Shown piece after piece: positions 52,642 through 60,981 of a stretch of DNA of 64,000 nt. The position numbers and the translations under genes are program-made. This DNA is from UMGS1908 sp045655005. GTDB lineage: Bacteria; Bacillota; Clostridia; Christensenellales; UBA1242. The stretch's first letter is position 1, and each line of letters begins with the position of its first letter. The notes below the pieces were generated by a model, which worked only from the letters and a program-made list of their open reading frames with translations, was not told the origin of the DNA and made no database searches. Where the stretch lies: positions 1 to 64,000 of the forward strand of contig JAZOOJ010000007.1 of assembly GCA_045655005.1 (NCBI GenBank). Reading direction: 5' to 3'.

Positions 52642-54471
52642 ATGAACGAAAACAAAATTAGAAACATTGCAATAATAGCACACGTTGACCATGGCAAAAC
52701 AAGCCTTGTCAATGAAATGCTAAAACAAGGCGGAGCATTCCGTGAAAATCAAGAAGTAGAAGACAGGGTTATGGATAACAATGCATTAGAGCGTGAACGA
52801 GGTATTACTATCCTATCTAAAAATGCTTCATTTACCTATAAAGATACAAAAATTAATGTAGTTGACACCCCGGGTCACGCAGATTTTGGCGGAGAAGTTG
52901 AACGTGTACTTAAAATGGTTGACGGAGTACTTTTAGTTGTTGATGCATACGAAGGACCAATGCCTCAAACAAGATTTGTACTACAAAAGGCTCTTGAATT
53001 GAATTTGAAAGTAATAGTTGTAATTAACAAAATTGATAGAAAAGATGCTAGAATTGATGAAGTAAAAGATGAAGTTCTTGAATTGTTAATGGATTTAGAA
53101 GCAAGTGACGAGCAACTTGACAGCCCATTTGTATATGCATCTGCAAGGAGCGGAATTTCATCAACAGATATGAATACAATCGGAACAGATTTCATTCCTC
53201 TTTTCGAAACAATACTTTCACACATCCCTGCTCCATCAGGAGACTCAAGCAGGCAATTCAATATGCTTATAAGTTCAGTTGAACAAAACGACTTCCTTGG
53301 GAAACTCGCCGTCGGCAAAATTGAACATGGTGTTATTAACGTCAACGATAACGTTGCTGTATCAAACTACTTTGACGAAAACAAACAATTAAAATTTAAA
53401 GTACAAAACCTATTTGTTTACAGCGGATTAAAAAGAATCCCAGTAAAGAGTGCAAGCGCCGGTGAAATCGTATGTATTGCAGGCTCTGACGATGTTACAA
53501 TTGGAGATTCATTAAGCGATGTAAATAATATTAATACTATTCCTTTTGTAAAAATAAGCGAACCTAGCGTGGAAATGATATTCTCAGTTAATTCTAGCCC
53601 ATTTGCTGGTCGTGAAGGAAAATTCTGCACAAGCAGACATTTGCGTGAAAGACTTTACAAAGAAGCTGTAAAAGATTTAAGTTTAAAAGTATTTGACACC
53701 GATTCAGCTGATAGTTTCAGAGTATTAGGCAGAGGCGAAATGCATATTTCAATATTAATTGAGAATATGCGTAGAGATGGCTATGAAATGCAAGTTAGCA
53801 TGCCGAGAGTATTAATTAAAGAAATAGATGGCGTTAAGAGCGAACCTATTGAAGAAGTTTTAGTTGATGTCCCAGAAGATTCTGCCGGAACGGTCATCAA
53901 CTCCCTATCATCAAGAAAGGGCGAATTATCTGGCATGACAACTAAAAATGGACGTGCAAAACTTACATTTGTAATACCAGCAAGAGGATTGTTTGGTTAC
54001 AAATCTCAATTCCTAACCGAAACTCGTGGTGAAGGTATTATGAATAGCAACTTCAAAGAATACCAACCATATAAAGGAACCATTGTAAGAAGAAATATTG
54101 GTGCTTTGGTCGCCTTTGAAGAAGGTGAAGCCGTACAATATGGACTTTACAATATCCAAGAACGTGGAAAATTAATCGTTGTTCCCGGAGATAAAGTATA
54201 TGGCGGAATGGTTGTTGGCTTCAACCCTAAGGGTGACGACATAATCGTTAACGTTTGTAAGAAAAAACATTTAACTAATACAAGATCTAGTTCAAGCGAT
54301 GAAGCATTAAGACTTGAACCAGTCAAAAAGCCAACACTTGAAGAATTTATTGAATACCTAGACGAAGATGAACTTCTTGAAATAACTCCTGCAAGTTTAA
54401 GAATGAGAAAAACAATTTTAGACCATACAGTTCGTGGAAGAATGGACTTCAAGAGAAAACAAGAAATGTAA
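52642..54471 (+). CDS. typA: Ribosome-associated GTPase TypA/BipA, 609 aa
   Basis: TypA is an EF-G-like GTPase that helps 50S assembly and stress growth. The N-terminus IRNIAIIAHVDHGKTSLVNEML holds the P-loop; switch I ends in RERGITI; switch II is DTPGHADFGGEVER; NKID and SAR (base recognition) follow. Domains II, III/V and the TypA-specific C-terminal domain (GGMVVGFNPKGDDIIVNVCKKKHLTN) are complete. The ATG at 52642 is preferred because GGAG lies upstream and includes the earlier in-frame ATG. It starts 11 bp after the DnaC/DnaI-like gene. Confidence 0.98.
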   Translation: MNENKIRNIAIIAHVDHGKTSLVNEMLKQGGAFRENQEVEDRVMDNNALERERGITILSKNASFTYKDTKINVVDTPGHADFGGEVERVLKMVDGVLLVVDAYEGPMPQTRFVLQKALELNLKVIVVINKIDRKDARIDEVKDEVLELLMDLEASDEQLDSPFVYASARSGISSTDMNTIGTDFIPLFETILSHIPAPSGDSSRQFNMLISSVEQNDFLGKLAVGKIEHGVINVNDNVAVSNYFDENKQLKFKVQNLFVYSGLKRIPVKSASAGEIVCIAGSDDVTIGDSLSDVNNINTIPFVKISEPSVEMIFSVNSSPFAGREGKFCTSRHLRERLYKEAVKDLSLKVFDTDSADSFRVLGRGEMHISILIENMRRDGYEMQVSMPRVLIKEIDGVKSEPIEEVLVDVPEDSAGTVINSLSSRKGELSGMTTKNGRAKLTFVIPARGLFGYKSQFLTETRGEGIMNSNFKEYQPYKGTIVRRNIGALVAFEEGEAVQYGLYNIQERGKLIVVPGDKVYGGMVVGFNPKGDDIIVNVCKKKHLTNTRSSSSDEALRLEPVKKPTLEEFIEYLDEDELLEITPASLRMRKTILDHTVRGRMDFKRKQEM

Positions 54472-54473
54472 AT

Positions 54474-54508
54474 AAAAAGTACAAGCAAATATGCTTGTAC
54501 TTTTTTTA
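54474..54508. terminator. Bidirectional intrinsic terminator
   Basis: AAAAAGTACAAGCA (54475-54487) pairs with TGCTTGTACTTTTTTT (54492-54507). It ends the dnaD-like/dnaC/typA operon on the plus strand and overlaps the stop of the minus-strand gene at 54506. Confidence 0.92.
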
Positions 54509-55411
54509 TATCTCAGACGCCGAGAAACCCTCTTCTTCTATTAACTTTTGAAGATTTTCATAATTGTCATTGTTGATGCTTAGTCTTGACGTTCGTGCAA
54601 AATTTTGTATTGCAAGCATAAAGGCGTTAACAAAACGTTCTTTTTCTTCTTCGCCAAAATTCATCTTTAAGTCTACTGAAGGATTACAACCCGTCCTTTG
54701 ATAATAAAGCAAACAAGGAAGCCCTGTATTAAAATATTCTTCCAAAAGGGATAATAATTCATTTAAGGTTTGTAAAGACTCTCTATTCCCCATCTCATTT
54801 CTCATTATGTAGAACTGAGATTCTATCCAATCTTCTTTATCTGAATTATTAATTAGCCCATCTCTTTGTATTCCAATACCACCTAATTTTTTTGGTGCTG
54901 TTGAAATCAACCAATCTCTATTCAGTGCATCTTCTAATATTTGCATTTTCGCCGTAGCTTTTAAACCTAATATATAATCATCAAACTTTAAATGCTCTTG
55001 CCTCTTTAATTCATTCAAATATTTTGCAAAATTGATTCTTGCCCCATTTGTAGAACCGTTCCAATTTTTGCCAAAACGATATATACACTTACTGTATGCT
55101 TTTCTGTACTCATCCAAAAATTCTCTTGAATATTCAAACTCTGACCCCCAAAGTTTATTCGAAGTTCTGTAGGGCATTGCATAAAACCTTGGGATAGACG
55201 GAGGTATTCTTCGTCCTGCAATACACCTAAAATTAGTCAAATAATAACTTTGATCTTGACTATAGTGGTAAGTTAAAAAGGCTGACAATAGTTGTAAATC
55301 ATCACTGGTTAAAAATTTTGCACGCAAAGATCCTTTGGCTAATACGCTATATATTGCTGCCAAATGGTTATTGTTTATACACACTTGCGGACGCCCATAC
55401 GGAACTGCCAT
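54506..55411 (-). CDS. Hypothetical protein, 301 aa
   Basis: I do not recognise this protein. It is soluble, without signal peptide, and mixed alpha-helical; it is rich in aromatic residues (YHYSQDQSYYLTNFRC, RFYAMPYRTSNKLWG, YRKAYSKCIYRFGKNWNG) in the first half and acidic at the C-terminus (EEEKERF, EEEGFSASEI). The start at 55411 is set by a G-rich ribosome site; the frame remains open upstream to 55468 over a hydrophobic stretch that is probably untranslated. The gene stands alone between typA and a 36-aa gene on the same strand. Confidence 0.7.
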   Translation of the reverse strand: MAVPYGRPQVCINNNHLAAIYSVLAKGSLRAKFLTSDDLQLLSAFLTYHYSQDQSYYLTNFRCIAGRRIPPSIPRFYAMPYRTSNKLWGSEFEYSREFLDEYRKAYSKCIYRFGKNWNGSTNGARINFAKYLNELKRQEHLKFDDYILGLKATAKMQILEDALNRDWLISTAPKKLGGIGIQRDGLINNSDKEDWIESQFYIMRNEMGNRESLQTLNELLSLLEEYFNTGLPCLLYYQRTGCNPSVDLKMNFGEEEKERFVNAFMLAIQNFARTSRLSINNDNYENLQKLIEEEGFSASEI

Positions 55412-55480
55412 GATTACACCCCCACCCAAAAGTATGTATATTATAACATATAAACAAAAATTTTTCAATAGTTTTAAGAA

Positions 55481-55591
55481 TTATTCACTTTGACCACGTT
55501 TTAACGCAATATAATCATCAATTCGAGATTCCAATTCACCTAACTTCGCTTCATCTAGTTTTTTTTGTAAAAATTTTAATTTTGATTTCAT
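55481..55591 (-). CDS. Very small basic helical protein, 36 aa
   Basis: A good ribosome site (GGAG, 8 bases before the ATG at 55591) precedes MKSKLKFLQKKLDEAKLGEL and a short acidic/basic tail ending in KRGQSE. The charge pattern suggests an amphipathic or coiled-coil helix. The open frame can be extended to 55678, but the upstream part overlaps the divergent promoter at 55661-55689 and has no ribosome site. It lies 69 bp upstream of the 301-aa gene on the same strand. It may be a real micro-protein or a leader-peptide-like frame. Confidence 0.4.
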   Translation of the reverse strand: MKSKLKFLQKKLDEAKLGELESRIDDYIALKRGQSE

Positions 55592-55660
55592 TTGATATCT
55601 CCATCTAATTCTCATAAATAGTTTCAGCATTATTAAATTATTTATGTAAAATAATAAAAC

Positions 55661-55689
55661 TTGACTTAAACTTAGCAAATTGATACAAT
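55661..55689 (+). promoter_or_regulatory. Promoter of the membrane protein / FTR / thioredoxin operon
   Basis: TTGACT (55661-55666), a 17-base spacer and TACAAT (55684-55689) form a sigma-A-type promoter, about 24 bp upstream of the first ATG. Confidence 0.8.
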
Positions 55690-55712
55690 ATAGTTAATAT
55701 AAGGAGTTTTAA

Positions 55713-56330
55713 ATGTATTTTAGTAAAGAGTTAAAAAATATAGATAAAGAAATTATAAAAACCAAAAGCATTTATGATGATGAAAAAGAAGTAACAATAA
55801 ACATAAAAGCATCATCTGATGACCAAATATTTTCATCATATAACTACGACAATAAAACATCTATAAATTCTGAATTGTCAAACTATTTATGGGAAAATGC
55901 GAAATTGGCACCAGTTTATAAAAAGTTAAAATTGCAATTCTTTTGTCGTGAACAACTAAACGAAAATGAAGTAAAACAAGCCATTCAATCTCACTATCGA
56001 CGCGAATATATTGAATTAAAACAAGAATTAAAAAACTCAAGATTGTTTTCTTTTATTTGTTTGACGCTTGGCATTTTGTCAATAATATCACTACTCATAC
56101 TTAATAATCTAAATGCGAACTATATAATAAGAACTATAACAGAAATTTCTTCGTGGATGTTTGTTTGGGAATCCGTTGATAGTTTTTTCTTAAAAGGTAC
56201 ATCAATCAAACAAAAATGTATTGCATTAATGAGATTATTTTCGGCTGAAATTATAATATATACAAACAATTTTGAGAACACTAATAATAATCAAGTATTG
56301 ATAGGAGAAATAAATGAAGATAGAGCTTAA
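55713..56330 (+). CDS. Membrane protein of unknown function in the FTR/thioredoxin operon, 205 aa
   Basis: I do not recognise a family. The first 110 residues are charged and predicted helical/soluble, including an ELKQELKN coiled-coil-like stretch. Two hydrophobic helices follow (about 112-133 and 139-157, FICLTLGILSIISLLIL and a segment with SSWMFVWESV), and then a 45-residue tail. There are no conserved Cys pairs. AAGGAG precedes the ATG. The gene overlaps the start of the next gene, an FTR catalytic-domain protein, by 17 bp, which argues for coordinated expression and perhaps a common role in redox control at the membrane. Confidence 0.72.
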   Translation: MYFSKELKNIDKEIIKTKSIYDDEKEVTINIKASSDDQIFSSYNYDNKTSINSELSNYLWENAKLAPVYKKLKLQFFCREQLNENEVKQAIQSHYRREYIELKQELKNSRLFSFICLTLGILSIISLLILNNLNANYIIRTITEISSWMFVWESVDSFFLKGTSIKQKCIALMRLFSAEIIIYTNNFENTNNNQVLIGEINEDRA

Positions 56331-56511
56331 TCCAGACAAGAAAGTAGCAGAAACTATTCAAGAAGGACTGAAACGTACAAGCGGCTATTGTCCTTGTAGA
56401 CTTGAAAGAATTCCAGAGAATAAATGTATGTGTGAAGAATTTAAAAAACAAATTGCAGACCCTAATTTTGAAGGCTTTTGTCATTGCATGTTATATTATA
56501 AGCATAAATAA
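56314..56511 (+). CDS. Ferredoxin-thioredoxin reductase catalytic-domain protein, 65 aa
   Basis: The three cysteine motifs of the FTR catalytic chain are present in order: CPC (about 26-28), CMC (about 38-40) and CHC (about 56-58). These bind a [4Fe-4S] cluster next to the redox-active disulfide. The distances between motifs (about 9 and 15 residues) differ from plant and cyanobacterial FTR (about 16 and 8), so it is the compact stand-alone bacterial form. It could pass electrons from ferredoxin to the thioredoxin encoded 13 bp downstream. No variable chain is nearby. GGAG lies 6 bases before the ATG. Confidence 0.88.
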   Translation: MKIELNPDKKVAETIQEGLKRTSGYCPCRLERIPENKCMCEEFKKQIADPNFEGFCHCMLYYKHK

Positions 56512-56524
56512 AGGAGATTAAAAA

Positions 56525-56848
56525 ATGAGTGAAATTAATGTTAATAAAGAGAATTTTGAAAGTATTGTACTTAATAACAACAAGTATGTTTTAGTTGACT
56601 TTTGGGCTCCTTGGTGTGGACCATGTATGATGCTTTCTCCAATACTTGAAGAGATAGCCGAACAATACGACGACAAACTAGATATTGCAAAAATCAATGT
56701 GGATAACAACGATGAACTTGCAATGAGATATGGAATCTCAAGCATTCCTACTATTATTTTGTTTAAAAATGGACAAGCGTTAAACACGTCTGTCGGATAC
56801 AAGTCAAAAGCTGATTTGTTAACCCACTTCCAATTGAACAATTTGTAA
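56525..56848 (+). CDS. trxA: Thioredoxin, 107 aa
   Basis: The active site WAPWCGPCM (about 28-36), YVLVDFW before it and the cis-Pro loop ISSIPTIILFKNG (about 71-83) are standard for thioredoxin. Length is standard. Ribosome site AAGGAG. It is the last gene of an operon with an FTR catalytic-domain protein, so its reductant may be ferredoxin rather than (or as well as) NADPH through a flavin reductase, which is not in the window. A bidirectional terminator follows. Confidence 0.97.
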   Translation: MSEINVNKENFESIVLNNNKYVLVDFWAPWCGPCMMLSPILEEIAEQYDDKLDIAKINVDNNDELAMRYGISSIPTIILFKNGQALNTSVGYKSKADLLTHFQLNNL

Positions 56849-56851
56849 AAT

Positions 56852-56889
56852 AAAAACCGAATTGAAATTTTTCAATTCGGTTTTATTTT
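56852..56889. terminator. Bidirectional intrinsic terminator
   Basis: AAAAACCGAATTGAAA (56852-56867) pairs with TTTCAATTCGGTTTT (56870-56884), with T-runs both ways. It closes the thioredoxin operon and the minus-strand DUF1653 gene. Confidence 0.92.
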
Positions 56890-57176
56890 TAATTTGTCAT
56901 CCCTAAACATTCTGCATCTAAAACACATTCCCCACTTTCTGCAAATGCATAAATTTCTTCATTTGTTGCTTTTCTGAACCTTGGTTCAACTATTTCACCA
57001 TTAACTCCAAGAATATTATCTGCAAATGATTCAACTGGTCTTGCATAAAATTTCCCATTGTTTAACCCTTGATAAACAATCAATTGTTCTTCTCTGTCTG
57101 AATGTTTTGCATTACATATTACATAAACAAAGCCACCTTTGTAATGCCTGTAAACTCCCTTTTCTATTTCTTGCAT
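56889..57176 (-). CDS. DUF1653-domain protein, 95 aa
   Basis: The stretch KGVYRHYKGGFVYVICNAKHSDREEQLIVYQGL, then YARPVESFADNI, is the DUF1653 domain, a short beta-rich domain of unknown function in many Firmicutes proteins. A Cys-containing C-terminal extension (SGECVLDAECLGM) follows. The ATG at 57176 has AAGGGGG 5-6 bases upstream; a longer frame to 57290 would run through the tRNA gene and is rejected. It lies just downstream of tRNA-Thr and its terminator. Confidence 0.88.
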   Translation of the reverse strand: MQEIEKGVYRHYKGGFVYVICNAKHSDREEQLIVYQGLNNGKFYARPVESFADNILGVNGEIVEPRFRKATNEEIYAFAESGECVLDAECLGMTN

Positions 57177-57208
57177 AATACCCCCTTTACTTATTAAAGA
57201 TTTAAATT

Positions 57209-57245
57209 TAATTAAAGCGACTAGCATACCTAGTCGCTTTAATTT
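57209..57245 (-). terminator. Intrinsic terminator after tRNA-Thr
   Basis: On the minus strand AAATTAAAGCGACTAG pairs with CTAGTCGCTTTAATT around GTATG, followed by a T/A-rich tail. It begins directly after the CCA end of the tRNA. Confidence 0.8.
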
Positions 57246-57321
57246 TGGAGCTGTTAACCGGACTTGAACCGGTGACCTCCGCCTTACCAAGGCGGTGCAC
57301 TACCGACTGTGCTATAACAGC
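57246..57321 (-). tRNA. tRNA-Thr(GGT)
   Basis: On the minus strand: acceptor GCTGTTA/TAACAGC, D arm GCACAGTCGGTAGTGC, anticodon stem CCGCC/GGCGG with loop TTGGTAA (anticodon GGT, threonine), variable AGGTC, T arm ACCGG-TTCAAGT-CCGGT, discriminator T and an encoded CCA. All stems pair fully. The gene stands alone. Confidence 0.97.
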
Positions 57322-57438
57322 ATTAAGCCCCAATTTAATGGGGCATTCATCATTTGTATGGTTATAAGTTCCCTTACAACGATATTATTATAATATATGT
57401 TAATAGTTTTGTCAATTACTAATTTACATTAACTTTCG

Positions 57439-58227
57439 CTATTTTTTCTTACATAAAATATGAATTCTTCCAGCATTTTCCAAATCTTCAATAGGTTCAA
57501 GATTTACATCAACATATTGCAAATCTACGAACCCTGCCTTCTCTAATGCCTTTACAATTTGTTCGGTTGGGAAACTTGTTTCAATCATTGTATCAGCCGT
57601 CTTTCTGTATAATGTTTCAGATTCACGAATATAATACACTTCATCCATTACACAAGCATCATATTGACGTTTTACACTTTGCACATAATCGAGAGTATAA
57701 TCTTGTTCAAATGATACAAAATCCCATTCTTTCATTTTCTTATCTGTATAGAAGTCAAAAATAAACATTCCTTCATTTTCCAAGTGTTTATAAACAACAT
57801 CAAAGAAAGTTTCCCAATCTACGAACTTTAAAAACATATTGATTACGTCGTGGTTGCAAGTTACTAAATCAAACTTACGTTTTAAATCAAATTTGTATAA
57901 GTCTTTAATTTTAATAAATTCAATATCTTTAAACTTACTTCTTACAAGTTGTAAGTATCCTTCTGCATTATCTACGCCAACACAAGTTTTAACAAAGTTT
58001 GACATAACATTTAAAAACTCACCAGAACCTGAACAAACATCAAGGACACTGTTTACAACCTTGTTTTCTGCTTCAAACTTTTTCTTTAAATTGTTTGCAA
58101 GTTTAAATGAAAGGTATCCCTGCCTTCTGCTCCACGCCTCAGCATACCAAACGTCAAAATTAAACTTAGCCCCTATCTCCTTTAGTTTCTTTTCATTCTC
58201 TTTTGCAATAGCCATTTCTTTATCCAT
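57439..58227 (-). CDS. Class I SAM-dependent methyltransferase, 262 aa
   Basis: Motif I is VLDVCSGSGEFLNVM (about 55-69), followed by GVDNAEGYLQLV (motif II acidic residue) and DLVTCNHDVINMFL (about 115, motif III/post-I region). The C-terminal half has beta strands such as GMFIFDFYTDKKM. This fits small-molecule or tRNA-type class I methyltransferases, but the substrate cannot be predicted. The ATG at 58227 with GGAGA upstream is preferred to an ATG 12 bases earlier. The promoter is at 58260-58288. It is a single-gene unit. Confidence 0.85.
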   Translation of the reverse strand: MDKEMAIAKENEKKLKEIGAKFNFDVWYAEAWSRRQGYLSFKLANNLKKKFEAENKVVNSVLDVCSGSGEFLNVMSNFVKTCVGVDNAEGYLQLVRSKFKDIEFIKIKDLYKFDLKRKFDLVTCNHDVINMFLKFVDWETFFDVVYKHLENEGMFIFDFYTDKKMKEWDFVSFEQDYTLDYVQSVKRQYDACVMDEVYYIRESETLYRKTADTMIETSFPTEQIVKALEKAGFVDLQYVDVNLEPIEDLENAGRIHILCKKK

Positions 58228-58259
58228 ACTTCTCTCCATACCGACAAGTTTATATAATA

Positions 58260-58288
58260 AGTATAATTAATATTTAGCCAACTGTCAA
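58260..58288 (-). promoter_or_regulatory. Promoter of the methyltransferase gene
   Basis: TTGACA (58288-58283), 17 bases and TATACT (58265-58260) on the minus strand form a near-consensus promoter 33 bp before the start codon. Confidence 0.85.
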
Positions 58289-58513
58289 ATGTTTATTATT
58301 GACTTCAAAAATTTAATATTCACCGCAATTGTTTTAATTCTAAAATTTTAACGATTTTAGTTAGTTCGAGCACAAGAATCAACACTTCTACAACTAAAAA
58401 TATAATATCACGGCCAAAACAAGCCTTTTTCGCCACAGCACATCCTCACAGAGTGTTTATTCAATTACAACCACAACATTGTAGATAGTGCATATTATTT
58501 TATTTGAAAGCAT
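58289..58513. other. Intergenic region without a recognised gene
   Basis: This is the middle of a gap of about 300 bp between the methyltransferase promoter and the recR terminator. No open frame, tRNA or conserved RNA is seen. I looked for the SRP RNA that lies near dnaX/recR in Bacillus (its GGAAGGAAGCAG core), and it is absent on both strands. Confidence 0.55.
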
Positions 58514-58543
58514 AAAAATGTGCGGGTTGTATCGCACATTTTT
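58514..58543 (-). terminator. Intrinsic terminator of recR
   Basis: AAAAATGTGCG and CGCACATTTTT form a perfect 11-bp stem with an 8-base loop, placed directly after the recR stop codon. Confidence 0.92.
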
Positions 58544-59137
58544 CTACATATCTTTTCTGTCATCAATCGCTTTTGAAAGAGTAACTTCGTCAGTAAATTC
58601 AATATCTGAACCCATCGAAACACCTTGAGCCAGTCTTGTAACTTTTACACCTAAAGGTTTTAAAAGTCTTGCGATGTACATAGCCGTCGCCTCTCCCTCA
58701 ACGTCAGTGTTGGTTGCCATAATTACCTCTTTAATGTTTTCAACGGAGACCCTCTTTAAAAGTTCATTTATTCTTATTTCGTCAGGCCCCCTGCCATTAA
58801 GCGGGCTTATTGTTCCATGTAATACGTGATAACCAATAGTTGTGCCTTTAACTTTTTCAATAACATTTACATCCTTTGGGTCAGCAACAACACACACTAT
58901 TTCACTTTTAAAATTATCACAATGGTAACAAGGGTCTACATCGGTATAATTTCCACAAATTGAACAAAATTTAACCTGTTCTTTAATGTTCAAAATGCAT
59001 TCTGCAAACTCCTTCGCTTCTTCCTTGTCCATATTTATAATGTGATAAGCATATCTTGCAGCGGTTTTATTCCCAACTCCTGGAAGCTTAGAAAAACTGT
59101 TGATGAGTTTTCCAATAGGTTCTATGTAATTTGCCAA
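58544..59137 (-). CDS. recR: Recombination mediator RecR, 197 aa
   Basis: RecR acts with RecF/RecO in loading RecA at gaps. The N-terminal helix-hairpin-helix (INSFSKLPGVGNKTAARYAYHI), the zinc finger CSICGNYTDVDPCYHC (about 57-72) and the TOPRIM domain with ICVVADPKDV and EVIMATNTDVEGEATAMYIARLL are complete. Start TTG 59137 after GGAGG; it lies directly at the end of ebfC. The order dnaX-ebfC-recR is widely conserved. Confidence 0.97.
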   Translation of the reverse strand: MANYIEPIGKLINSFSKLPGVGNKTAARYAYHIINMDKEEAKEFAECILNIKEQVKFCSICGNYTDVDPCYHCDNFKSEIVCVVADPKDVNVIEKVKGTTIGYHVLHGTISPLNGRGPDEIRINELLKRVSVENIKEVIMATNTDVEGEATAMYIARLLKPLGVKVTRLAQGVSMGSDIEFTDEVTLSKAIDDRKDM

Positions 59138-59138
59138 T

Positions 59139-59462
59139 TTACATTAATCCTCCAAACTTTCCCATTTTCTCATTTTTGATTTTTTCTATCTTTGCCGATG
59201 CATCATTAATTGCTACAACAATTAAATCTTCCAGCATTTCTACATCATCAGGGTCTACAATATCAGGGTTAATATTTAAAGACAAAACATCTTTATTCCC
59301 ATTCATTGTAACAGTTACTAGACCATTTGAAGCACTTCCTTCAACCTCGCTTTCTTCTACTTCTTTTTGTGCTTGCATAGCCTCTTCTTGCATTTTTTGT
59401 GCTTGACGCATCAACGCTTGCATATTAGGTTGTCCACCACCAAATCTACCAAAATTTCCCAT
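59139..59462 (-). CDS. YbaB/EbfC nucleoid-associated protein, 107 aa
   Basis: A Gly/Met/Gln-rich N-terminus (MGNFGRFGGGQPNMQALMRQ) is followed by the conserved coiled helix AQKMQEEAMQAQKEVEESEVEG and the beta sheet GLVTVTMNGNKDVLSLNI, as in YbaB/EbfC. These are DNA-binding dimers encoded between dnaX and recR in most bacteria. AAAGGAG precedes the ATG. Confidence 0.95.
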   Translation of the reverse strand: MGNFGRFGGGQPNMQALMRQAQKMQEEAMQAQKEVEESEVEGSASNGLVTVTMNGNKDVLSLNINPDIVDPDDVEMLEDLIVVAINDASAKIEKIKNEKMGKFGGLM

Positions 59463-59475
59463 ATTAAATTCTCCT

Positions 59476-60981
59476 TTAATCTTCTTTTATTTTTAATTTA
59501 TGACCTACTACAATCTTTAATTTTTCTATTAGTTGCTCAGTTTCATCTTCAATAATTTCAATTTTTAATTTTATATTGTTCTCATTGAAAAATCCATCTA
59601 AAATCTGTTTGTTCTTTATTTCTTCCAGCGATTTAACAAGAGGGTTTTCTGTAACAGATATTTTAAAAACTCCATTCTCTAATGAAATACCTTTTGTGTC
59701 TGAAAGTGCTGAATAGATTAACATTTCTGAACTAGCCCTTAAATATTTTAAAAGTTCACCATATAGCGATTGTGCTGTTTGCTCTTTTTTTGTAGATGCT
59801 GACTGCCTACCGGCTAATATTTGGCTTATTTTTTTTTTATCTTCAAGCGGTGCTTGAAGTTTTTTCTCTAATGCCTCTATTCTTTCCTCTAATGTTATTG
59901 CGTTCATTGCTTTAATAACACTTGTTTCTAAAACAATTTTAGGTTGAACACTGTATCTTAATTCTTGTTCTACCATACTCAATTCTTCGATTGCTCGAAC
60001 TATTACAGTATAATTTTCTTTTACAGCCTGCTTCTGCATTTTTTCAAATACATCTTTTGGCACAACTACCATTTCTTTTGATTTCTCAGGCAATGTCATA
60101 ATTACAAGCAAGTCTCTAAAATACGAAATCAAATCTTTACTTAATACTAATGGAGGCTTCCCCTCAGATAAAAGTTTATCCAATTCAGACAAAACTTTTC
60201 CCATATCTTTATTTAGCACACCTTCAGCAATTTCAAATAGTTGTTCTTTTTCAATTGCCCCAATCACGTTTACAACACTATCATAAGTCAAGTTGTCATT
60301 TGAATACGAAATAACCATATCTGCAACAGAAAGTGCGTCACGAACGCTACCCTCTCCCGCTCTTGCGATTAACTGAACGGCTTTATCATCATATTTAATA
60401 TTACTATCATCAAATATCTTTTTTAAAAGTGTTGAAATTTTATCTGTCGCAACCAACTTAAAATCAAATCTCATACATCTTGAAAGAATTGTCGCCGGTA
60501 GTTTATGCACTTCTGTCGTGGCTAAAATAAATACAACATATTTAGGCGGTTCTTCCAAAGTTTTCAACAAAGCATTAAACGCTGATGTACTAAGCATATG
60601 AACTTCATCGATGATAAATACTTTATATTTACTATTAACTGGCGGATATTTAACCAATTCTCGAAGCTCACGGATTTCGTCTACACCGTTATTACTTGCG
60701 GCATCGATTTCTAAAATATCTAAATTTTGCTCGGTCTTCCCAAGACAATTACTACAATTACCACAAGGGCAACCATTCTCTGTATTTTCACAATTAATGC
60801 TTCTTGCAAAAATCTTAGCCGTTGTTGTTTTTCCTGTCCCACGACTTCCACAAAATAAATATGCATGCCCAATTTTGTCAGAAGCTATTTGATTTATCAA
60901 TGTTTTTGTAATATGGTCTTGATCAATCACTTCATCAAATGTTTTTGGCCTATACTTTCTATAAAGTGCTAAATAACTCAT
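59476..60981 (-). CDS. dnaX: DNA polymerase III subunit gamma/tau, 501 aa
   Basis: This is the clamp-loader ATPase. Walker A GSRGTGKTTTA (about 45), zinc module with CENTENGCPCGNCSNC (about 64-79), Walker B FIIDEVHMLS, SRC motif LSRCMRFDF and the sensor 2 region SVRDALSVAD are present. The C-terminal part after about 360 is shorter than in Bacillus tau. No frameshift-type A6/T run arrangement was confirmed, so a separate gamma form is not claimed. The ATG directly follows the stop of the sigma-factor gene, suggesting co-translation. Confidence 0.96.
   Translation of the reverse strand: MSYLALYRKYRPKTFDEVIDQDHITKTLINQIASDKIGHAYLFCGSRGTGKTTTAKIFARSINCENTENGCPCGNCSNCLGKTEQNLDILEIDAASNNGVDEIRELRELVKYPPVNSKYKVFIIDEVHMLSTSAFNALLKTLEEPPKYVVFILATTEVHKLPATILSRCMRFDFKLVATDKISTLLKKIFDDSNIKYDDKAVQLIARAGEGSVRDALSVADMVISYSNDNLTYDSVVNVIGAIEKEQLFEIAEGVLNKDMGKVLSELDKLLSEGKPPLVLSKDLISYFRDLLVIMTLPEKSKEMVVVPKDVFEKMQKQAVKENYTVIVRAIEELSMVEQELRYSVQPKIVLETSVIKAMNAITLEERIEALEKKLQAPLEDKKKISQILAGRQSASTKKEQTAQSLYGELLKYLRASSEMLIYSALSDTKGISLENGVFKISVTENPLVKSLEEIKNKQILDGFFNENNIKLKIEIIEDETEQLIEKLKIVVGHKLKIKED

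Noticed and set aside
58289..58513. SRP (4.5S/6S) RNA near dnaX-recR as in Bacillus
   Set aside because: The conserved GGAAGGAAGCAG core and tetraloop region are absent on both strands.
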